Assembly: GCA_947561585.1 (NCBI GenBank)
Contig: CANNZV010000341.1
Location: 124,001-188,000 of the forward strand
Direction: 5' to 3'
DNA length: 64,000 nucleotides
Source: Caprella mutica
Taxonomy: Eukaryota; Arthropoda; Malacostraca; Amphipoda; Caprellidae
Shown: positions 1 through 8,992 of the stretch, piece by piece
How the letters are laid out: each line of letters begins with the position of its first letter
Numbering within the stretch: the first letter of the stretch is position 1
The notes under the pieces: generated by a model
The model's input: only the letters and a program-made list of their open reading frames with translations
Told to the model about the DNA's origin: nothing
Database searches by the model: none
Position numbers and translations under genes: made by a program

Positions 1-450
1 TTTTTTTGGGGAAAAAAAATATTAATTCTAATGGGGAAGTACCTTCACTTGTATGATAATAAATTAGAGAGATTCGAACAGAAAATTAAAAACAACAACG
101 ATGCTACCGAATTTTTTATAAAATACCTATCGTATAAAATAGTTGTCATGATCGATAAATTTTAACTTTTAAATGTTATATTCTTATAAGTATTGTGATG
201 TCGGCATCGTTTCTCTTCCGAAGTCATCTGAACTGGTGTGCGTACGAACGTCGTGTCGTGTCCGTTCCGAGGCTTCGTGAGCTTCCGCGTCGTTTCCGAT
301 CCGATCAGGTGGGCGACAAGCTTAATAATATTTTGATTTAAAATTGAATATAAAGTTTAATTTACAATTTAAATAATTATTTCAATCGCAAGAATAACTT
401 TGTATACTAAGTATATGATAATGAATTAATTAGCGGCCAGGCTCATTTTT
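1..450. other. Intergenic left flank with a GC/CpG-richer patch
   Basis: No convincing coding frame was seen. About 195-320 is clearly richer in CG dinucleotides than its AT-rich surroundings and ends in a CAG|GTGGGC context that could be a splice donor. It might be a promoter or an untranslated first exon, but nothing in the window supports a downstream partner. The ATTAA at 451-455 is the left target duplication of the adjoining retrotransposon. Confidence 0.3.
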
Positions 451-455
451 ATTAA

Positions 456-1331
456 TGTTAGCTACAAGCTCGGGGCGAAGTTTGACTTCTGTGAGCCAGG
501 GGTTTCAGGGCAAAGAAAACACGATATCTTGAAACGCACTGTATTCCTGACTGTAGTGTACAGAATTGCAGATCATGTGGTGCTGCAAAATAAAATATAA
601 AAAGTAAATTCTCCTATAAATATTTCGACAATAGTTAAAATGATTGCATCTAGCATATATTTTCCTAAATAAAAGGTTATTTTAGTTGATCTAGATTTCA
701 AATGAATACATGGAATGGCATAAATAGGAGCGAATAGCACCCCAAAATTTGTGACTGAAAATCAAGCACAGATAACAATATGCATCCTCCACAATATTAG
801 CATTAGAAGATTTAGGCTACCGAATATATGTTGTTCACCCTAACCTATTGTTTACTTACCAAGTATTATCGTTTCCCCACACTAATGCTCAACACAGCCA
901 CGAGAACTTGTACTAATATTCACCAGTAATAATTAAATAATCAGTGCGTACTCTAATGTATCTGGAACACGAAAGATAAGTTCACTAAAATGAAACAGAC
1001 ACAGACCAAAACAGACACAGACCCAAACAGACACAGACTCAAACAGACACAGACTCAAACAGACACAGACTCAAACAGACACAGACTCATCAACTCGTAC
1101 AGCCGGCACTCCTCATCTCCCAACAATTACATCCTTAACCCTACCGCACGATGTACACAATACTACACGTGACAACTGAAATACACAACCATATGACAAG
1201 TGACGGAGAGTAAACTTTTATGTCACCGAAAAACGCTGTCAAAGGTGAGCGGACAGCGCCCTCTACATGTCAGTAATACCAAAATTTACGTAATGAGATG
1301 CATACATTAAATGCTTGACATGCATTTAACA
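456..1331 (-). repeat. 3' LTR of the gag-only element (876 bp)
   Basis: The boundaries come from alignment by eye with 5278-6137, from the terminal inverted TGTTA/TAACA and from the ATTAA target duplication. Inside, about 990-1090, is a small tandem array of a 16-bp unit of the type AAACAGACACAGACTC. This copy has one more unit than the other LTR, and that accounts for the whole length difference (876 versus 860). Confidence 0.9.
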
Positions 1332-1711
1332 GTCCCTCACCCTGAAACTCTTTCACCATTACACGCTCGTTCAATACGGGCGGTCGCTACAAAATAGACA
1401 TCCTAATACCCCATCAACTGACACACGATAGATTCTCGGTCCCTACCCGGTAACATTCATTATTGCATTTAGTATATAATAGGGATAAAATAATTTGAAA
1501 TATTAAGAAGAAATAGAGCCACATACTAAAGACAATACAACTACGAACATCCACACAACAACACTCTGCAGCAAATACAAAACATTCCAACTAGTACGAC
1601 ATCGCACGCTCAGACCCGACTATTCTCCGAAAAAGCACCTCTGTATGGTGGCTTTGGATATTCTTTGAATATTCTCACCTGGAACAGGGCAAAACGGTTT
1701 CACTCGTGATT

Positions 1712-4309
1712 TCAATTAGTCACCTGTCTATCGTGAGAATATAGCTCCTTCTCAGAAAAGGAAACCCTCAGTCCTTGATTTCTATTACCATGCAGCAACA
1801 CGTGATGCCACCGTCCGCATTCTGAGCAAGCTCGCGGGTCTGTACAGTTTCTTGCCATGTGACCCTTGTTTAAACATAGGAAACACAATTTCGCTTCTTT
1901 CATAAAGTCCATACGATCTTTTACACCTAATTCCTGGAAGGCACGGCATGATTCAATTTTATGCTTCCCTCCACAACGCGTACATGGGAGCAGCGATTCA
2001 GGTTTCTTTGCCGAACCAGATTTCACCGTTCTACACCTGGACCAAGTCAACGGGTTGGCACATTCAACGTTTGGATCTTTGCATATAACTGCATTCACTG
2101 TGGCTCTCATCTTGGGACGGCCTCCAAAGTTACCTCCATTTCTATCATGCATTTCATTTTCCATTGCAATCTTACCGAAGATAGGATCTGAGGCCACACG
2201 AACATCCTCATCTATAAATTCTAATAGATCCTCGTATGTAACAGTTCCTCCACTTTCCTTTCTCTTCCTATGCACAAGTAACCGCCACCTCTCCTGCATA
2301 TTATAAGGTAGTTTTGCTACTAGGGATCGAATAGTTTTCGGATGTTCGAGCTCAGTTTTACCGTACGGGATCTGAGCGACAACATTCCTAGTCAGTCTGA
2401 GGGCAATAGCATATGAGTTTAGTCCATCAACATCATCTCGCGTCACGTTGCTTCTAGCAAACAGACTTTCCATATAAGTCGATGCCACCAGTTCTGGAGC
2501 TCCATACTTTTGGTCGAAACATTTCATGGTTTCATTGAATCCTTTTTCAGGATTCATATATAGTGCTGCAAGGACTACTTCCCTTGGTTCTCCTCTTGTA
2601 TACTGATATAAGTAATCCAGTTTCTCGCTTGCATTCAATGTTTTAGACTTAAGAATTGTACTCATGGATTGTTTGAAAGTAATGTATTTCTCTGGCTCCC
2701 CGCAAAACGTCTGAATCTCACGTTTAGGCATACACATTCTCAGGTTGCTTGCAGTTAACTCTTGAATCAGCTGAGAATCGTTCACAATGGCAACATTTTT
2801 ATCCTGCTCACAGCGCTTGCTATTAAGCTCTATATTGTCTTGTACAGGTTCAGGTGTCGACTTTGATTGGGTTAAGCTTCCAAGGGAGCAAAGTATACCG
2901 GTTCTCTTTCGCGAGGCACCAGAAGGATTTTCTACTTCAGCAGTCTCCAGATCGACAACCGCTGGAATTCGTGAACATCCACTATTTGCAGTTCCCAAGT
3001 CCTTTCTTGCATATTTAGTCCACATTTCCTCTTCGGCTAGTCTAGCCTTCTGCTCTACTTCCCGCCTCAACCTCTCCATCTGCGCTTCCATTTCCATTTG
3101 TTCTATCTTCTGCCGCATTTCGAAGTCAGTCCTTGATTTCTCCATCTCCAAGCGTTCCCGCTGTTTCTCCCTTTCAAATTCTAAGCGTTCCCGCTCCTTT
3201 TCTCTCTCAAATTCGAACAGTTCTTGGTTTTTGGCCGTTTCAGCCTCCAGCCGCCTCTGCTCCCACTCCCTCCTAATAGCATCTATACGTTCAAAATTAG
3301 CGATGCGAACCTTCTCCTTGGCTCGCTCTACTGCAATCTCTCGAGCACGTTCTATTGCAGAGGCACCACTCATAACAGAGCTTACCCCAGTCGCTCTCGA
3401 TATATTGGAGCGAGATCTCTTACGACTGCTCCTATTAACGGTTAAGTTGCCCACATCAGTCCCCAAACATCCAACCCGAGATACGCTGTCCTCCGGTCCA
3501 ACGGAATTTACTAAGCTTACACACTCCTTACGTCTCGCTTCTCCCATTACTGCTATGCTGCGACCCCTTTTATCCCAGTACGCAGCAGTTGGAACGACAC
3601 CACTCGCACCGACACCACTCGCACCGACACCACTCGCACCGACACCACTCGCACCGACACCACTCGCACCGACACCACTCGCACCGACACCACTCGCACC
3701 GACACCACTCGCACCGACACCACTCGCACCGACACCACTCGCACCGACACCACTCGCACCGACACCACTCGCACCGACACCACTCGCACCGACACCACTC
3801 GCACCGACACCACTCGCACCTACACCACTCGCACCTACACCACTCGCACCTACACCACTCGCACCTACACCACTCGCACCTACACCACTCGCACCTACAC
3901 CACTCGCACCTACACCACTCGCACCTACACCACTCGCACCTACACCACTCGCACCTACACCACTCGCACCGACACCACTCGCACCGACACCACTCGCACC
4001 GACACCACTCGCACCGACACCACTCGCACCGACACCACTCGCACCGACACCACTCGCACCGACACCACTCGCACCTACACCACTCGCACCTACACCACTC
4101 GCACCTACACCACTCGCACCTACACCACTCATCTCCTCCTCCAGCTCCTCCCAAGTCATATCTCTATTCGAGAGAGATTCGTGCAATCGGCACAGTAAAT
4201 CATTCTTACCTCCAGAGGTTGACTCACCTAAATAATCTAGCGCTCTCTTCAACCCAAGAATAGTCAATTTTTCCATATTTACCCAGTAACTAATTAACGA
4301 TAAAGTCAC
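1712..4309 (-). CDS. gag: BEL/Pao-type Gag polyprotein with GVGAS repeat tract
   Basis: An open frame of 865 residues for the capsid/nucleocapsid protein of the retrotransposon. The N-terminus (about 12-47) resembles a SAP-type DNA-binding fold; Met12 is a credible alternative start because that motif begins there. Residues about 62-237 are some 35 tandem GVGAS pentapeptides. A highly charged Glu/Arg coiled coil follows (about 330-460). A gag domain of the DUF1759 kind follows at about 530-690. The C-terminus has Cys/His knuckles: CTRCGGKHKIESC, then CFLCLNKGHMARNC (CCHC), then CSECGRWHH. In autonomous relatives the protein would continue into a protease; here it stops 19 to 20 residues after the last knuckle. 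Domain names are family inference; the repeats and Cys/His motifs are directly visible. Confidence 0.85.
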   Translation of the reverse strand: MTLSLISYWVNMEKLTILGLKRALDYLGESTSGGKNDLLCRLHESLSNRDMTWEELEEEMSGVGASGVGASGVGASGVGASGVGASGVGASGVGASGVGASGVGASGVGASGVGASGVGASGVGASGVGASGVGASGVGASGVGASGVGASGVGASGVGASGVGASGVGASGVGASGVGASGVGASGVGASGVGASGVGASGVGASGVGASGVGASGVGASGVGASGVGASGVGASGVVPTAAYWDKRGRSIAVMGEARRKECVSLVNSVGPEDSVSRVGCLGTDVGNLTVNRSSRKRSRSNISRATGVSSVMSGASAIERAREIAVERAKEKVRIANFERIDAIRREWEQRRLEAETAKNQELFEFEREKERERLEFEREKQRERLEMEKSRTDFEMRQKIEQMEMEAQMERLRREVEQKARLAEEEMWTKYARKDLGTANSGCSRIPAVVDLETAEVENPSGASRKRTGILCSLGSLTQSKSTPEPVQDNIELNSKRCEQDKNVAIVNDSQLIQELTASNLRMCMPKREIQTFCGEPEKYITFKQSMSTILKSKTLNASEKLDYLYQYTRGEPREVVLAALYMNPEKGFNETMKCFDQKYGAPELVASTYMESLFARSNVTRDDVDGLNSYAIALRLTRNVVAQIPYGKTELEHPKTIRSLVAKLPYNMQERWRLLVHRKRKESGGTVTYEDLLEFIDEDVRVASDPIFGKIAMENEMHDRNGGNFGGRPKMRATVNAVICKDPNVECANPLTWSRCRTVKSGSAKKPESLLPCTRCGGKHKIESCRAFQELGVKDRMDFMKEAKLCFLCLNKGHMARNCTDPRACSECGRWHHVLLHGNRNQGLRVSFSEKELYSHDRQVTN
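3596..4130 (-). repeat. 15-bp minisatellite inside gag encoding GVGAS
   Basis: About 35 uninterrupted copies of a 15-bp unit. On the plus strand there are two variants, GACACCACTCGCACC and TACACCACTCGCACC, differing at one base. The variants lie in blocks (first-type run, second-type run, first-type run, second-type run), which suggests expansion by block duplication. The unit length is a multiple of three and has no stop codon in any frame, so all frames stay open across the array. Confidence 0.95.
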
Positions 4310-4539
4310 CCAAAGTACTGCAGCAACCTATGTCTATCAGTTCAAATTAAATGAGATCACTAAGTCCTACACATAACGTATGAATTCTCGATTGAGATAA
4401 CGATGGAGGAGTACAATTGAATTATCTTACATCGTGCATTAATTACGTCAATCACAAAAATGGGGTACTCATCTATTTAGCAGTGCAGAAATGGACAACG
4501 CTCAGAGCTCTCTCTGGAACTCTCTTGATCCAACAGTAG

Positions 4540-5215
4540 AGAGGGCGGGCGATTCGGGACGTAGACGGGAGGGCAGACTCAAGTCGTAGACGGTTGGGCA
4601 TCTGAAATCGTAGACGGGAGATAAGGCTCAAATCGTAGACGGGGGGGGGCAACTGATATCGTAGACAGGGGGAGTTTCAAAGATCGTAGGCAGGGGCGAT
4701 TCAAAGATCGTAGGCAGGGGTGATTCAAAGATCGTAGGCAGGGGTGATTCAAAGATCGTAGGCAGGGGTGATTCAAAGATCGTAGGCAGGGGTGATTCAA
4801 AGATCGTAGACAGGGGTGATTCAAAGATCGTAGACAGGGGCGATTCAAATCGTAGACAGGGGCGATTCAGATCGTAGGCAGGGGCAATTCAAATCGTAGG
4901 CAGGGGCAATTCAAATCGTAGGCAGGGGCAATTCAGATCGTAGGCAGGGGCAATTCAGATCGTAGGCAGGGGCAATTCAGATCGCAGGCAGGGGCAATTC
5001 AGATCGCAGGCAGGGGCAATTCAGATCGCAGGCAGGGGCAATTCAGATCGTAGGCAGGGGCAATTCAGATCGCAGGCAGGGGCAATTCAGATCGTAGGCA
5101 GGGGCAATTCAGATCGTAAGCAGGGGCAATTCAGATCGTAGGCAGGGGCAATTCAGATCGTAGATAGGGGCGCTTCAAATCGTAGATAGGGGCGCTTCAA
5201 ATCGTAGACAGGTGT
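4540..5215 (-). repeat. 22-24-bp tandem array in the leader of the gag-only element
   Basis: Degenerate tandem copies of a unit like CAATTCAGATCGTAGGCAGG lie between the 5' LTR and gag. Sub-blocks differ in spacing and in TAG versus CAG variants. This is the position where LTR elements carry primer-binding and packaging sequences. I could not assign a primer-binding site next to the LTR end at 5277. Confidence 0.9.
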
Positions 5216-5277
5216 GCTTCGAAATCATTGATAACTGCCAACCCCACTGAAGTTAGGTAAAGCGATGATACTTGCAC

Positions 5278-6137
5278 TGTTAGCTACAAGCTCGGGGCGA
5301 AGTTTGACTTCTGTGAGCCAGGGGTTTCAGGGCAAAGAAAACACGATATCTTGAAACGCACTGTATTCCTGACTGTAGTGTACAGAATTGCAGATCATGT
5401 GGTGCTGCAAAATAAAATATAAAAAGTAAATTCTCCTATAAATATTTCGACAATAGTTAAAATGATTGCATCTAGCATATATTTTCCTAAATAAAAGGTT
5501 ATTTTAGTTGATCTAGATTTCAAATGAATACATGGAATGGCATAAATAGGAGCGAATAGCACCCCAAAATTTGTGACTGAAAATCAAGCACAGATAACAA
5601 TATGCATCCTCCACAATATTAGCATTAGAAGATTTAGGCTACCGAATATATGTTGTTCACCCTAACCTATTGTTTACTTACCAAGTATTATCGTTTCCCC
5701 ACACTAATGCTCAACACAGCCACGAGAACTTGTACTAATATTCACCAGTAATAATTAAATAATCAGTGCGTACTCTAATGTATCTGGAACACGAAAGATA
5801 AGTTCACTAAAATGAAACAGACACAGACCAAAACAGACACAGACCCAAACAGACACAGACTCAAACAGACACAGACTCAAACAGACACAGACTCATCAAC
5901 TCGTACAGCCGGCACTCCTCATCTCCCAACAATTACATCCTTAACCCTACCGCACGATGTACACAATACTACACGTGACAACTGAAATACACAACCATAT
6001 GACAAGTGACGGAGAGTAAACTTTTATGTCACCGAAAAACGCTGTCAAAGGTGAGCGGACAGCGCCCTCTACATGTCAGTAATACCAAAATTTACGTAAT
6101 GAGATGCATACATTAAATGCTTGACATGCATTTAACA
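5278..6137 (-). repeat. 5' LTR of the gag-only element (860 bp)
   Basis: Matches 456-1331 with no difference noticed by eye except for one fewer 16-bp CAGACA-type unit. It is bounded on the right by the ATTAA target duplication (6138-6142). On the minus strand it would contain the promoter for gag; no clear TATA element was assigned. Confidence 0.9.
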
Positions 6138-6142
6138 ATTAA

Positions 6143-7170
6143 TGAAATAAAATATAGTGTTAGAGTAATAATTGAAGGGTTAATGGGCCCATTTATACTA
6201 AATAGGCAGATCGAAACAGCTACAATTTGAAATATATACTTAATTGAAGACATTAAATTGGCTATTTGGTGTGATTAAAGTTTGGAGAGATCGTTTACAT
6301 CAGGATAAAGTAACATAGGGTATGGTAATCAGCTGATCGAATCTAGTTTGACGTGACTACCGGGTGACTTGAAATTGCGACTCCGACCACACTTTAAAAC
6401 ATGGGAAAACCTACTTAAACTTAGTCACTTCCAAATATAATTTCTTTCTTATCAATTAGACAATTACTAATTAGGTATTGTTTATAAATTGTATTTCCAT
6501 TATTTTGTACCTTAATTGTTATTCATAGGAACTACAATTTAGCAGTTAACTAGCTCTAGTTTAGGCTCCTAGGTAGCATATGTTCAAGACCCTATTTTTT
6601 ATAGATATGTTAAAGAAATGAACTATAAAAACTCACCTGAATTATATCTATATATTCAACTTTGAGGTTCAATCGCCCTTTTTGCTTTTCTTTCACACGA
6701 AACCCTTATAAAATGACTTTAAACTTCTCGATATTAACATGCAAATACGAGAAATTATGAGCCGCTCGGTCACGAATAAGGAATGTATTGTTGTGGTGAC
6801 GTCATATTTTTGTGTCGTCTACTAGGTACTATACCCGTTTATGTTCCTGTACCCTGGTTTACATCTCATCCTCTCTGTTTTCGATCGAAAAATGCTAATT
6901 AGAACCGGTACACTAATAACACTAGTATAATAAATATACTGGTAAATAGAAAAATCACTCGATTGGTTTACCAATGTTTCCCTTCATTGTGCCAGTGTTG
7001 TTTGACAACCGTTGGCCCAATGTCCTTTACCATACATAGGCCGGCCCAGTGTGTAATAGCACTCATGGGTGCCAATGCCCGTTCGTGCCTTTACTTTGAT
7101 AACGTTTACCGACGTTCGCCCGATAGTGCAATGTTATCAGGGCAGGTTTATTTCTATGAATGAAATGTAT
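6143..7170. repeat. Dispersed repeat, copy A (intact junction, own internal insertion)
   Basis: Segments at about 6160-6300 and 6915-7150 align with 7185-7320 and 7365-7410 plus 8019-8190. The middle (about 6300-6915) is absent from copy B and is probably an insertion of its own. The part around 6950-6990 preserves the junction that is split in copy B by a MITE. No coding potential was recognised. Confidence 0.7.
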
Positions 7171-7174
7171 AAGG

Positions 7175-8190
7175 TATTAAATTATTAATTGAAGGGATAA
7201 CAGGCCCATTTATAGTAAATTGCCAGAAATGGCTACAATTGGAAATATAAACTTAATTGAGGATATTAAATTGACTAATTGGTGTGATTTAGGTTGGAAG
7301 AGATCGTTTGCACCTAAACTCTCTGATATTCTGGCGACAACTGCCAAATAGATTCGGAAGACCAGTATAATAAATATACTGGTAGGTACATCAAAAAATC
7401 ACAGGATTAGTTAAAGGTCCCCTCCAAGCAAATATTTTTATTGCCTTATTCAACGAGGCTAATGTTTCTTATCATTTTGTTGCAAACCACATCGAATTTG
7501 GTAGCATATTTTTAATTTTATATGCTTTTAAAGATTTTTATTTTCAAAACTCTACAAAACTTATTTTACTTCCGACTTACTAATTTAAGAAATTTTCATC
7601 CTGAAGAGAAAGAATGTACACCATTTGTTTTGATTGTCAACTAGGTATTAGATTTAATAAATCCATTTAATATTAGTGTAAAGGTATAAAATTAAATGAA
7701 CTTATAATAGAAACGTTTATATACTTTAGGAAACAATTAATATCTAAAATAATTTGAATAAAGGCCGAAAACTAATGGTTTGTTTATAAAATTCAAATTT
7801 GTAATCAAAACAATGAGTGTACAATCTTCTTCTTGAGCATCAGATTAGTGATTCGCTCAATTGTTGCTCACAGAGTATTAAAATACTTTAAAAACAAATT
7901 ATAAAATATATACTGAACCGAATTGTATGCGGTTTGCAGAATAATGATCCTAGACCTTAGTTCTATAATATTATGGTATAAACTCATTTTTTCCCCGGAG
8001 CCTGGAGAGGACCTTTAACCATGTGTTTCCCTTCATTGGGCCAGTGCTGTTTGACAACCGTTGGCCCAGTGTCGTTTATAATACATTGGCCCAGTGTGTA
8101 ATAGCACTGGCGTGCCAATGACCGATCGTGCCTTTAATTTTCCAACGTTTACCGCCGTTGGCCCGATAGTGCAAAATTATCAGGATATTT
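7175..8190. repeat. Dispersed repeat, copy B, interrupted by a TTAA MITE
   Basis: Second copy of the repeat at 6143-7170. It is continuous with copy A up to about 7410, broken by the element at 7415-8014, and resumes at 8019 with the segment that ends near a TTATCAGG motif. Confidence 0.7.
7415..8014. mobile_element. 600-bp MITE with TTAA target duplication (piggyBac-like)
   Basis: Starts AGGTCCCCTCCA and ends TGGAGAGGACCT (inverted with one mismatch). It is flanked by TTAA at 7411-7414 and 8015-8018. The related repeat copy at about 6950-6990 lacks it, which gives an internal empty site. There is no transposase frame. A diverged inverted relative lies at about 28380-28750. The superfamily is inferred from the TTAA target only. 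Confidence 0.8.
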
Positions 8191-8372
8191 AATTATGTTA
8201 GGATTAGCTCAACTTTACAATTAATTAACGATTTTCCTCATTTGGTTAGAAATAACCGAAAGGTACCATACGATACCACTTGGTGCCATTCGGTGTCATT
8301 CGGTACCATTTGGTACCATTCGGTAAACACCTACTCCTACCGGTGTTATCAGGGTACGTAATATATACCTAA
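8187..8372. repeat. 186-bp direct repeat, left copy
   Basis: Appears identical over its length to 14468-14653. It contains degenerate GGTACCATTCGG-type subrepeats. The two copies bracket the Gypsy element at unequal distances, so they are not its LTRs. They may be terminal repeats of an older small element into which Gypsy inserted. Confidence 0.8.
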
Positions 8373-8441
8373 TTATCCAATGTTTGTTTTGCTTCACACA
8401 ACAAAATCAAATAATTTAATTTGTATATAACTGAAATATTT

Positions 8442-8807
8442 TAAATAAGAATCACTATTTGTGCATACGTTTATTTAGACAGTACGACAATGATATTATC
8501 TGTAATGTAAATATAATTAACAGATAATCAAACACATATAACCTAGGTAGGTATAGTAAAGAAATAAAGTATCTAAATAATGAAATGATGCAAACACTAA
8601 TGTATGTAAATTAATAAATAATAAATGTAGCATTAGATAATAAACTTTGTACCGTCACTATCCTGTAAGTCAACTACAGGATAGATTATTAATATTATTC
8701 CACAGAACTCTGAACTACCTAGGTTGATCACAATAAGTGGCCTGAACAACTATTGTGGTGGTTATCATTATTCACTAATCTTGCATTCTATAAACCCACA
8801 TTCCACT
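8442..8807 (-). repeat. 3' LTR of the Gypsy element
   Basis: Direct repeat of 13805-14170. The match extends two bases further (to 8809) by chance or as part of the LTR. It lacks the TG...CA ends usual for many LTRs; on the minus strand it begins AGTGGAATG, as in several insect Gypsy lineages that start with AGT. Confidence 0.85.
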
Positions 8808-8992
8808 ATCTCCCCCAAGTCTTTTATACGTATTATGACAATAGATAAGAGTATGAAAAGAATGATTAGCAAAAGTAAACTATAGTTCAAGAGTTTTAAC
8901 TAAGTAACATTAACCTTAGGACAACAATAAAAAAGTGAAAAATGACTGTTCATCCACAAAATAACAAGGGAAGATGAACTTTATTATTTTCA

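Larger units (their letters stand above)
456..6137 (-). mobile_element. Gag-only (non-autonomous) BEL/Pao-type LTR retrotransposon
   Basis: Two direct long terminal repeats (456-1331 and 5278-6137) begin TGTTA and end TAACA. They are flanked by the same 5-bp target duplication ATTAA at 451-455 and 6138-6142. The element reads on the minus strand in the order 5' LTR (5278-6137), a leader with a tandem array, a gag frame (4309-1712), about 380 noncoding bases with a purine-rich tract beside the 3' LTR (GGGTGAGGGAC on the minus strand, ending at 1332), then the 3' LTR (456-1331). No protease, reverse transcriptase, RNase H or integrase was recognised, so pol is absent and movement would need enzymes from another copy. 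The LTRs look identical except for one 16-bp repeat unit, which implies a recent insertion. Confidence 0.9.

Noticed and set aside
1332..1711. Remnant of pol between gag and the 3' LTR
   Set aside because: No protease, reverse transcriptase or integrase motif was recognised in any minus-strand frame.
2787..4235. A 482-residue plus-strand frame with LAPTP repeats, and HSHRH and EWCRC repeat frames
   Set aside because: Antisense or alternative-frame shadows of the 15-bp minisatellite and gag; the gag frame has recognisable domains and these do not.
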